Source: Planctomycetales bacterium (GTDB taxonomy: Bacteria > Planctomycetota > Planctomycetia > Planctomycetales > Planctomycetaceae). From it: a DNA stretch of 5,585 nucleotides. The stretch covers positions 1 through 5,585 of the forward strand of contig JAGVKR010000346.1 of NCBI GenBank assembly GCA_020050375.1, read 5' to 3'. The position numbers were made by a program, and so were the translations under genes. Below, in pieces: positions 1 to 5,585 of the stretch (its first letter is position 1; the number at the start of each line of letters is the position of its first letter). A model generated the notes under the pieces. The model was not told where the DNA came from and ran no database searches. It worked only from the letters and a program-made list of their open reading frames with translations.

Positions 1-1
1 G

Positions 2-2731
2 ACCGAAGCCAACGACGTCAACACGCTGGCCGCCAGCAACGCTTTCGCCGGCGGGAAGATCAGCTTCCTCGACACCGACGACCTGACGATCGGCTCGGTG
101 TCGGCCAGCCCGGACGCCCTGTTCACCGCGACCAGCGGCGTCACGACGAACGACGGCGACATCACCGTGACGGCGACCGATCTGACGATCAATCAGGCGG
201 TGGCGGCTGGCACCGCCGACGTTTTGCTGACGACGGACGGCATCGCCGTGAATGCCGGCGTCACGGGGAGTCTCGTGACCGTCCAAAATCTGACGCTCGG
301 ACGCGAGATCGATCTGGGAACAAACACTGCGGGCAAGCTGAGCCTCACCGACAGCGAGCTCGACCTGATCACGGCCGACACGCTCCACATCGGTCGCAAT
401 GACGCCCTGGCGTCGGGACAGATCACGCTCAGCGCGGTTGTCAGTCCGGGCGGAACGACACAAGTTCATCTTTTCACCGGGGACGGCGTCGGAACGAGTG
501 GCGCCGGGGCGATCATCGAGAATGAGCTGGCGATCTCCGCCGTTGGTCCGGTCTCGCTGCTCAATTCGAACGACGTCGATCTGCTCGCCGCCAATCTGAC
601 GGGGGCTTCCCAGCCGTTCGCCTTCAAGGATACGGACGATCTGATGGTGGCGATCGTGGATGGAGTCACCGGGCTGGTGACAAACGGAGGTGACGTCACG
701 CTGAATCTGGGTGGAAACGGCACGCAGCAGGCGGGAGCCGACATTCTTGCCGCCGGGCTCGAGCTGATCGGCAGCGCCGGGTTCAATTTCACGAATCCCG
801 GCAACGACGTGACGACCCTTGCCGCAAACACGGTCGGAACGCTGAACTACCGAGATCTGAACGATCTGGCGGTCGGCACGGTGAACAGCACCATTGGAAT
901 CACGACGGCGGGATCCGATGTCACGATCGAAGCCGGAGGGAATCTGTTTCTCAATCAGGGAATCGCGGCTCCCGGGGCGATCGTCGATTTGAAATCGGAT
1001 GCGGCGGCGATTGTCGACGGGAACGGAGCGGCGATGAATATCACCGCCGACAGCCTGGCCCTTCAGGCGAGCCTCGGGATCGGCAGCGGCGATCAACTCG
1101 AAACGGCCGTCAATACACTGGCGGCGTTCAACAGCACCTCGGGCAACGTGCGGATCTTCAATGACGTCGCCGGTCTGCTGTCGATCGGGATCGTCAACAG
1201 CGTCACCGGTGTTCAGAATGCCGGCGGCGGCTTGATCGAGGTGATCAACAACGGGTCAATGATTGTAAACGCCCTTGTGTCCAACGACGGCGGGGGCGAC
1301 ATCACGCTCACGGCTCTCACCAACGGCGGCAACGACGACCACCTCACGCTGAATGCCGTCGTGCAGGCCATCGGAGGCAGCGGCGACATCTATCTGAACG
1401 GCGGCACCGATCTCGTGATCAATGATACCGGGTCCGGTGTCGACGTGATGACTCAAAATGACGGCGAGATCTTCGGCCTGGCGCAGCGCATCGTCGTCAT
1501 CGGGACGAGCGTGATCATCCAGACGGGAGTCGGGGCGATCAGCACGATTTACCCGGCGCTGGAGGGTGTGGATGTGCCGCAGTTGACTGCCTGGGGATTG
1601 GCGACTCTGACGGGCACTTTCGGCGATCCGGGGGCACACAATTTCACGATCACCGTCGACTGGGCGGACGGCACGGTCGAAACGTTCTATTTCGACGATC
1701 CGGGGACGTTTACGTTCACGCACACGTACACCGCCAATCCCAATGCGAGCGATCAGTCGGCGCCGATTCCGGTGACCGTCACCGTCTTCGACGATCCGAA
1801 CAGCCATTTCGTCGGCATGCAGCAACCGCCAGTGACGTTTACGATCAACACCACCGACAGCAAGACGATCGGCAACGAGTTCGACATCGTCACGACGTTC
1901 ACGAATACACCCGGCGAAGGATTGGGAATCTTCCGCATCGACACCGCGCTGCACATCATCCCACCGCTCTTCCCGGCGCTCCCGGTGCTGACTTACCTGT
2001 TCGATTCGCCGGGCTTGTCGTCACTGGATTCAGGTGGATTCGAGCGCGATGGGGCGACCTTCGAAGAGGCCGTGATCGAAGCGCGACAGGTGCTGCTGGT
2101 CACCGTCAACCCACAGGGAATCGAGTCTGACCCGGTCGTGCTCGAGGAAAGCGTGCTCGACGATCTGCCAGGGCTGTTCCGCCGCCTGCCCGACGGCCAC
2201 TACAAAATCTACCTGCGTGAAATCGGCGAACAACGCGTGCGTCTGCTGATCGACGTGAACCTTCGCGGCGGCAAACCGGCCGACGCGAGCGAAGGGGGCC
2301 AGGACAAGCCTCCCACGGCCGACGTCGAAATCGACGCCAAAGGCGCCTGGCAGCCAAATGCGGCAGAGGTGGAGTCGACTGTGGTTGCTGGCACGGACGG
2401 CGAGTCCGATGCGGACGAAAACGATCTGTCCTGGCTGCCGGCTTTGACCGTTGGCGAGACGGTCGGCGTGCCGGAACCGTCGATTATGGCCGCAAATCCC
2501 ACGGAATCTGAGCTAGAATTGACTATGGGCGCCGATGTTTCGGTCGCGTGCGGGGCAGCGGCGATGGGGATGATCCCGATCCGGCGATCGTGGGCCGAGC
2601 GCGTCGATTCGACGCTCGGCGATCCGCAGAGTTCCCGGTTGTCGAAGGGAGCCCGACTCGCGCGGCGGGTGCGGCGGCGGTTCACATCCAGGACTGCGGC
2701 ATGGTCCCCCGTCGACGGTTGTGGAAATTGA
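2..2731 (+). CDS. Giant beta-strand-repeat surface/adhesin-like protein with PKD-like domain (5' partial)
   Basis: The frame is open from the first codon at position 2, so the true start lies upstream; the GTG at 98 is internal. Visible length is 909 residues, ending in TGA at 2729-2731; residue numbers here count from position 2. Residues 1 to about 515 are low-complexity, rich in G, N, D, T, V and L, with alternating hydrophobic patterns (e.g. DDLTIGSV, GDITVTATDLTINQ) as in filamentous-haemagglutinin or autotransporter passenger repeats, which fold as beta-solenoids. Residues 517-619 resemble a PKD domain (TVDWADGT, FTFTHTYT, PVTVTVFDD). Residues 694-760 form a compact module, then come an acidic linker, a short hydrophobic stretch (844-860) and an Arg-rich tail. 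Cysteine is nearly absent, which suits an exported protein. Ligand and exact function are unknown; adhesion or matrix formation is inferred from fold type only. The signal peptide, if any, is outside the window. Confidence 0.88.
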   Translation, partial: TEANDVNTLAASNAFAGGKISFLDTDDLTIGSVSASPDALFTATSGVTTNDGDITVTATDLTINQAVAAGTADVLLTTDGIAVNAGVTGSLVTVQNLTLGREIDLGTNTAGKLSLTDSELDLITADTLHIGRNDALASGQITLSAVVSPGGTTQVHLFTGDGVGTSGAGAIIENELAISAVGPVSLLNSNDVDLLAANLTGASQPFAFKDTDDLMVAIVDGVTGLVTNGGDVTLNLGGNGTQQAGADILAAGLELIGSAGFNFTNPGNDVTTLAANTVGTLNYRDLNDLAVGTVNSTIGITTAGSDVTIEAGGNLFLNQGIAAPGAIVDLKSDAAAIVDGNGAAMNITADSLALQASLGIGSGDQLETAVNTLAAFNSTSGNVRIFNDVAGLLSIGIVNSVTGVQNAGGGLIEVINNGSMIVNALVSNDGGGDITLTALTNGGNDDHLTLNAVVQAIGGSGDIYLNGGTDLVINDTGSGVDVMTQNDGEIFGLAQRIVVIGTSVIIQTGVGAISTIYPALEGVDVPQLTAWGLATLTGTFGDPGAHNFTITVDWADGTVETFYFDDPGTFTFTHTYTANPNASDQSAPIPVTVTVFDDPNSHFVGMQQPPVTFTINTTDSKTIGNEFDIVTTFTNTPGEGLGIFRIDTALHIIPPLFPALPVLTYLFDSPGLSSLDSGGFERDGATFEEAVIEARQVLLVTVNPQGIESDPVVLEESVLDDLPGLFRRLPDGHYKIYLREIGEQRVRLLIDVNLRGGKPADASEGGQDKPPTADVEIDAKGAWQPNAAEVESTVVAGTDGESDADENDLSWLPALTVGETVGVPEPSIMAANPTESELELTMGADVSVACGAAAMGMIPIRRSWAERVDSTLGDPQSSRLSKGARLARRVRRRFTSRTAAWSPVDGCGN
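11..1290 (+). repeat. Divergent beta-strand repeat modules within the surface protein
   Basis: At least four related modules can be aligned by eye, starting near positions 11, 569, 803 and 1100. The shared pattern is N-D-V-x-T-L-A-A, then about ten residues, then an F/Y-x-D-x-x-D-L-x-V-G-x-V strand pair, then G-x-x-T-x-x-G-D-V-T. The first and third also carry an N-Q-x-(V/I)-A-A motif. Starts are 186, 78 and 99 residues apart, so the array is irregular and diverged at protein level, with no clear DNA-level tandem repeat. Between the first two modules lies a different unit at about 290-397 (LTLGREIDLGTNTAGKL, then LTDSELDLITADTLHIGR), a motif that recurs in large bacterial beta-repeat adhesins. 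Confidence 0.65.
1550..1855 (+). other. PKD-like (immunoglobulin-fold) domain of the surface protein
   Basis: Residues 517-619 of the visible protein leave the Gly/Asn-rich repeat pattern. They read as a polycystic-kidney-disease-type beta sandwich: LTGTFGDPG, the strand with the W-A-D-G-T core (TVDWADGTVETF), then FTFTHTYT and the closing strand PVTVTVFDD. In PKD domains the WxDG core and the HxY strand are the hallmark positions. Such domains commonly act as spacers or ligand-binding modules in extracellular proteins. The C-terminal boundary is approximate. Confidence 0.72.
2081..2728 (+). other. C-terminal module, acidic linker, hydrophobic stretch and Arg-rich tail of the surface protein
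   Basis: Residues 694-760 form a compact, non-repetitive unit (ARQVLLVTVNPQG, then LDDLPGLFRRLPDGHYKIYL, then VRLLIDVNLRGGKP). Residues 761-843 are an acidic, Ser/Thr/Pro-rich linker. Residues 844-860 are weakly hydrophobic and followed at once by RRSWAERVD and later ARLARRVRRRF. I recall a similar order (LPDGHYRIYL-like module, hydrophobic stretch, R-R-x-W-x-x-x-V-D, basic tail) at the ends of other large planctomycete surface proteins; this is memory, not a search. The layout suits membrane retention or a sorting signal with a cytoplasmic basic tail, which is inference. The hydrophobic stretch contains D846 and is short for a membrane helix. Confidence 0.5.
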
Positions 2732-2862
2732 CGAATCGAAGTTTCGACTAGAGAACTGCGTGCGCGACGGATCGCCGGAATGCCGAGGGAGCGGACGCGT
2801 CGGATTGTTTCGCATCCACGGTCGCCATCCCGGCTAACGGGTTGGTGCGGGAGCCAGTCTCA
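2732..2862 (+). other. Spacer between the surface-protein gene and the kinase gene
   Basis: These 131 bases separate two genes on the same strand. The kinase frame has its last in-frame stop at 2749-2751, so the reading frame alone would allow a start further upstream. I see no GC-rich stem followed by a T run. The only inverted repeats are a 5-bp TCGAA/TTCGA pair with a 2-base loop (2736-2747) and a 4-bp CCCG/CGGG stem (2829-2841), both too weak to call terminators. A TTGACG at 2728-2733 resembles a -35 box but lacks a good -10 partner. Co-transcription of the two genes is possible but not shown. Confidence 0.6.
2849..2853 (+). promoter_or_regulatory. Possible weak ribosome binding site for the kinase gene
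   Basis: GGGAG ends nine bases before the ATG at 2863. It is a partial Shine-Dalgarno match at workable spacing. Planctomycetes often lack strong Shine-Dalgarno sites, so it adds only modest support for this start. Confidence 0.35.
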
Positions 2863-5585
2863 ATGACCCATTGCCCGTTCTGCTACGCCAACCTGAGCCA
2901 CCTTCCGGCCACGCCGGAAAAATGTCCGAACTGCGGCAAAGGGCTCGTCTCGGACGTCGACCGCACCTATTCGGAAGACAATGACGGGGGGCCGGGGGAC
3001 CCGCAGGCGACGATCGAATCGGCCGAGCTTGCCGGCGGAGCGGTGGTCCCGCCCGCACCGGTCGAACGCAGCGGCGGCGACATCGACAAGACCGTGCAGT
3101 CGGATGAGTTCTCCTGGTCGGAGGCCCCGGTTGGAGGCGATGATCCGGGCAAGACCGTCGAGTCCGACGAGCACGACCCGGCGGCGATCGACAAGACGGT
3201 GCAATCCGACGAATTCTCGTGGTCGGAAGACGCCAGCGGCGCGCCGTCCCAGGCCGGCGACGACTCCGGCAAGACGGTCGAATCCAAAGATTTCGATGCG
3301 GCCAATGTCGATCAGACGGTGCAGTCCGATGAGTTCTCGTCGTCGGAAGTTGGTGGCGCGGCGGGACAGGACGTCGGGAACCAGCAAACGGTCATGTCCG
3401 AAGATTGGACCGACGACGGCTCCGGCAAGACGATGCTCTCGGAGGAGCTTCCGCAGGACGCCATCAAAACGATGCAGACCATGTGGTCGGGAGCTTTCCA
3501 GGGACCGAACAACCCCGGGATGACGATCAAGGGAGCGACGCAGAGTCAGGAGATTGCCGGGTCGTCGCTGGTCATCAAGCAGCGGCAATTGAGCTCGCCG
3601 GGCGAAAAATCCGTTCCGAGCAAACAGGCCGAGTACGAGTTGATTCGCGTCCTGGGCGAAGGGGGGATGGGGGTCGTCTACGACGCCCGGCAAACTTCGG
3701 TCGATCGATCGGTCGCCGTCAAGATGCTCAAGCCCCGCACGTCGAGCGACGAGCGGCAGCGGCAGAAGTTCCTCGCGGAAGCAGTCGTGACCGGCGATCT
3801 CGACCACCCCAACATCGTTCCGATCTACGATGTCGGCACAAGCGAGCGGGGGTTGCTCTTCTATGCGATGAAGAAGGTCAAGGGCACGCCGTGGATGAAG
3901 CTCCTGCCTCAGAAGTCTCAGACCGAGAATCTCGAGATTCTGATGAAAGTGGCCGACGCCGTGGGTTTCGCCCACGCCCGTGGCGTGATCCATCGCGATC
4001 TCAAGCCCGAGAACGTAATGCTCGGGGATTTCGGCGAAGTGCTCGTCATGGACTGGGGCCTGGCCCTTCCGGCCGAGGGCTACACCAAGAACGACACGAT
4101 TTCGCCCGCCCACAGCATGGGGGGCACGCCCGCCTACATGGCGCCCGAGATGGCCAGCGGCCCGCTGGAAAAAATCTGCTTCGCCAGTGACGTCTATCTG
4201 CTGGGAGCGATCCTCTACGAAATCCTCACGGGGCGTCCGCCGCACACTGGCAAGAACACGATGCAGTGCCTGTTCGCCGCGGCGAAGAACGACATCCGCC
4301 CGACCGACAAGTCGGGTGAGCTGATCGACATCGCCCTCAAGGCGATGGCCACGGAGTTCAAAGACCGTTACGCCAATGTTCGCGAGTTTCAGGATGCGAT
4401 CCGCGATTATCAGTCGCACACCGAAAGCATCGCCCTCTCGACACGGGCCGTCGAAGAGTTTCAAAAGGCGCAAACATCCGACGACTATCGCGATTACTCG
4501 CGAGCCATGTTTGCCTTTGAAGAGTCGCTGGCGATGTGGGACGGCAACACCCGCGCCCGGACGGGACTGGGCGAAGTCCAGCTCAAGTACGCGGCCAGCG
4601 CCCTGGGGAAAGGCGATTTTGACCTCGGGGCCTCGCTGCTCGACGCCGGCAACGCCGAACATGCCGGGCTTTTGGGCCGGCTCAAATCGGCCCAGCGCGA
4701 ACGCGACGCCCGGCAGCAACGCCTGCAGGCCCTGAAGCGGCTCGCGGCCGGGATGGTGGCGCTGTTTGTCGTATCGGTCACCGTCGCCTTCTTCTGGATC
4801 CGTAGCGAGCGCGACCGGGCCGTGGTCGCCGAAAAGGATGCCAGTGACCAGCGCGACAAGGCCGTCGTCGCCGAGACCGAGGCCAGTAATCAGCGCGACA
4901 AAGCTGTGGTCGCCGAAAAGGAGGCCAGCAATCAGCGCGACAAGGCCATCGTCGCCGAGAAGGATGCCAGTCAGCAGCGCGACATTGCCGTCGCCGCCGA
5001 AAAAGAGGCCCGTGTCGCTCAGGCCAGGGCCGAAGAAGAGCGGCAAAAAGCCGAGCTGGCCAAGAAGAAGGAAGAGTACGAAGCCTACATCGCCCGCATC
5101 GGCCTGGCCTCGGCGAAAATCGACGAGAACGCCTTCGGCAGCGCCCGCGAATTGCTCGAAGGCTGCCGCCCCGAGCTGCAAAACTGGGAATGGGGCCGCT
5201 TGATGTATCTCTGCGGGCAGTCGGTCCGCGACGTGCAAACCGATGCGCCCCTCGATTCCGTCGCCTTCGCTCCCGACGGAAAGCAATTCGTCACCGGCGG
5301 CTGGAACCGGACGGCAGACGTCTGGGAGACCGCCACCGGAAAACACCTGAAATCGATCTCCCACGGCGGGCTGTACGTTCACGGCGTGGCCTGCTCTCCC
5401 ACGCAACCGCTGATCGCCACCGGCAGCAACGACCGCGATGGCTACCTGCGAACTGCGAATCCGGAAACGGGCGAGACCGTCACGAAGTTCACCGGCCACA
5501 CCGACGCCGTCCTGCACGTCGCCTTTTCGAAAGACGGCAAGCGATTGCTTTCAACCTCATACGACAAGACCGCGCGGCTGTGGGA
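2863..5585 (+). CDS. Membrane-anchored Ser/Thr protein kinase with zinc ribbon and WD40 repeats (3' partial)
   Basis: The protein phosphorylates Ser/Thr on unknown targets; 907 codons are visible and the frame runs off the window. The ATG at 2863 is preferred because a zinc ribbon follows directly (C4-x-x-C7, C21-x-x-C24). Residues 49-206 are a T-V-x-S repeat linker. The Hanks-type kinase domain spans about 258-516: glycine loop GEGGMG (265-270), catalytic K287 in VAVK, helix-C E306, HRDLKPEN (377-384, D379 and N384), metal-binding D397 in DWG instead of DFG, GTPAYMAPE (421-429), D443, and R502 near the end. All key residues are present, so it is probably active. Residues 530-605 are TPR-like helices; 628-646 is one membrane helix, with a basic N-terminal flank placing the kinase in the cytoplasm. 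Five 14-residue repeats (650-719), an A-R-x-L-L...W-E-W linker (761-777) and WD40 blades follow. Signal and substrates are unknown. Confidence 0.95.
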   Translation, partial: MTHCPFCYANLSHLPATPEKCPNCGKGLVSDVDRTYSEDNDGGPGDPQATIESAELAGGAVVPPAPVERSGGDIDKTVQSDEFSWSEAPVGGDDPGKTVESDEHDPAAIDKTVQSDEFSWSEDASGAPSQAGDDSGKTVESKDFDAANVDQTVQSDEFSSSEVGGAAGQDVGNQQTVMSEDWTDDGSGKTMLSEELPQDAIKTMQTMWSGAFQGPNNPGMTIKGATQSQEIAGSSLVIKQRQLSSPGEKSVPSKQAEYELIRVLGEGGMGVVYDARQTSVDRSVAVKMLKPRTSSDERQRQKFLAEAVVTGDLDHPNIVPIYDVGTSERGLLFYAMKKVKGTPWMKLLPQKSQTENLEILMKVADAVGFAHARGVIHRDLKPENVMLGDFGEVLVMDWGLALPAEGYTKNDTISPAHSMGGTPAYMAPEMASGPLEKICFASDVYLLGAILYEILTGRPPHTGKNTMQCLFAAAKNDIRPTDKSGELIDIALKAMATEFKDRYANVREFQDAIRDYQSHTESIALSTRAVEEFQKAQTSDDYRDYSRAMFAFEESLAMWDGNTRARTGLGEVQLKYAASALGKGDFDLGASLLDAGNAEHAGLLGRLKSAQRERDARQQRLQALKRLAAGMVALFVVSVTVAFFWIRSERDRAVVAEKDASDQRDKAVVAETEASNQRDKAVVAEKEASNQRDKAIVAEKDASQQRDIAVAAEKEARVAQARAEEERQKAELAKKKEEYEAYIARIGLASAKIDENAFGSARELLEGCRPELQNWEWGRLMYLCGQSVRDVQTDAPLDSVAFAPDGKQFVTGGWNRTADVWETATGKHLKSISHGGLYVHGVACSPTQPLIATGSNDRDGYLRTANPETGETVTKFTGHTDAVLHVAFSKDGKRLLSTSYDKTARLW
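3007..3480 (+). repeat. T-V-x-S-acidic motif array in the kinase N-terminal linker
   Basis: About nine copies of T-(V/I/M)-x-(S/T), usually followed by acidic residues, lie between the zinc ribbon and the kinase domain, with Thr at residues 50, 77, 98, 112, 138, 152, 176, 190 and 203. Two forms alternate: a long one, D-(K/Q)-TVQSDEFS-x-SE (starting at 75, 110 and 150), and a short one, GKTVES plus acidic residues (96 and 136). The Thr spacing is often 14 residues. The long copies at 3085-3123 and 3190-3228 encode the same 13 residues with seven base differences, all synonymous. The region is otherwise Gly/Asp/Ser/Ala-rich and probably disordered. Confidence 0.85.
3634..4410 (+). other. Protein kinase catalytic domain (Hanks type)
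   Basis: Residues 258-516 contain the kinase subdomains in order: GEGGMGVVY nucleotide loop, VAVK lysine (K287), FLAEA glutamate (E306), HPNIVPIYDVG, the hinge region FYAMKKVKG, HRDLKPEN catalytic loop, VMDWGLA, activation segment ending GTPAYMAPE, SDVYLLGAILYEILTG, and the R502 region FKDRYANVREFQDAIRDY. The activation segment (about 400-426) holds T408, T412, S414, S418 and T422 as possible autophosphorylation sites; which are used cannot be read from sequence. Confidence 0.95.
4744..4800 (+). other. Single transmembrane segment of the kinase
   Basis: Residues 628-646 (AAGMVALFVVSVTVAFFWI) are uniformly hydrophobic. The preceding residues are strongly basic (QRERDARQQRLQALKRL), which by the positive-inside rule puts the kinase domain in the cytoplasm and the repeat and WD40 parts across the membrane. 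The following RSERDR is also charged, so the orientation is likely but not certain. Confidence 0.8.
4810..5019 (+). repeat. Five tandem 42-bp units encoding 14-residue coiled-coil-like repeats
   Basis: Units start at 4810, 4852, 4894, 4936 and 4978, each encoding a variant of RDKAVVAEKEASNQ. The first four are very close and the fifth diverges at its end. Fourteen residues equal two heptads, with A/V positions spaced as in a coiled coil, so this is probably a helical stalk just after the membrane segment, leading to the charged helix at 720-745. Similar A-V-A-E-K repeats occur at this place in related planctomycete WD40 kinases, from memory. In-frame units of this kind can change copy number by slippage or recombination without breaking the frame. 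Confidence 0.9.
5224..5585 (+). repeat. Start of WD40 beta-propeller (about two and a half blades visible)
   Basis: Blade one covers about residues 788-823 (LDSVAFAPDGKQFVTGGWN, then ADVWE). Blade two, about 835-866, is diverged: it keeps HGVACSP and IATGSND but ends YLRTANPETGE instead of a WD-type strand. Blade three starts at GHTDAVLHVAFSKDGKRLL and reaches TARLW at the window edge. A propeller needs about seven blades, so several hundred more residues should follow downstream. Confidence 0.88.

Noticed and set aside
1256..1954. 232-residue minus-strand open frame under the surface protein
   Set aside because: It is in codon register with the surface-protein frame, Arg/Asp-rich and lacks any domain; a shadow of the sense gene.
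2736..2747. Inverted repeat TCGAA-GT-TTCGA after the surface-protein stop codon
   Set aside because: Five base pairs with a two-base loop and no T run; not a credible terminator.
2548..2751. Small + strand open frame overlapping the 3' end of the surface-protein gene
   Set aside because: It is Arg/Ala-rich, has no clear ribosome site, and the overlapped frame carries a plausible basic tail consistent with this protein type.
2728..2756. Possible promoter, TTGACG overlapping the stop codon of the surface-protein gene
   Set aside because: At 15-18 base spacing the best -10 candidate is TAGAGA, matching TATAAT at only three positions; too weak to call.
3702..3711. Palindrome CGATCGATCG
   Set aside because: It lies inside the kinase domain coding for V-D-R-S and is expected by chance in GC-rich, GATC-containing coding DNA.
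3405..4190. 261-residue + strand open frame in another frame of the kinase gene
   Set aside because: It overlaps the core kinase motifs fully and its translation is an Arg/Gly/Asp-rich composition artefact of GC-rich DNA.
2860..5517. 885-residue minus-strand open frame
   Set aside because: It is the codon-register mirror of the kinase gene, whose sense reading shows every kinase motif; the antisense translation shows no recognisable domain.

Overview
The window looks like a piece of a planctomycete (Planctomycetota) chromosome. The basis is GC-rich coding sequence, a large beta-strand-repeat surface protein, and next to it a long Ser/Thr kinase joined to WD40 repeats. The kinase has the lineage-typical DWG, SDVYLLGAILYE and FQDAIR signatures and the WEW linker before the WD40 domain. 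I infer the phylum from protein architecture, not from a marker gene. Both genes are on the + strand and both run off the window.

Positions 2-2731 hold the 3' part of a giant secreted or surface protein (909 residues visible). About 515 residues are divergent Gly/Asn/Asp-rich beta-strand repeats of the filamentous-haemagglutinin / autotransporter-adhesin kind. They are followed by a PKD-like domain, a conserved-looking module before the C-terminus, an acidic linker, a weakly hydrophobic stretch and an Arg-rich tail. Positions 2732-2862 are a 131-base spacer with no convincing terminator or promoter.

Positions 2863-5585 hold the 5' part of a membrane-bound Ser/Thr kinase (907 residues visible). 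In order it has a zinc ribbon, a linker with about nine copies of a T-V-x-S-acidic motif, a complete and apparently active kinase domain, a TPR-like helical region, one transmembrane helix, five 14-residue tandem repeats, a conserved WEW linker, and the first WD40 blades. A stop-free reading frame of 885 codons lies antisense to this gene. It is a by-product of the sense gene using no TTA, CTA or TCA codon over that span, not a gene.

The best candidate for something undescribed is the T-V-x-S repeat linker of the kinase. Its two best copies differ only by synonymous changes, so the peptide itself seems to be under selection, perhaps as an autophosphorylation or docking array. Any functional link between the surface protein and the kinase is inference from adjacency. 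I see no RNA genes, CRISPR arrays, insertion sequences or attachment sites.
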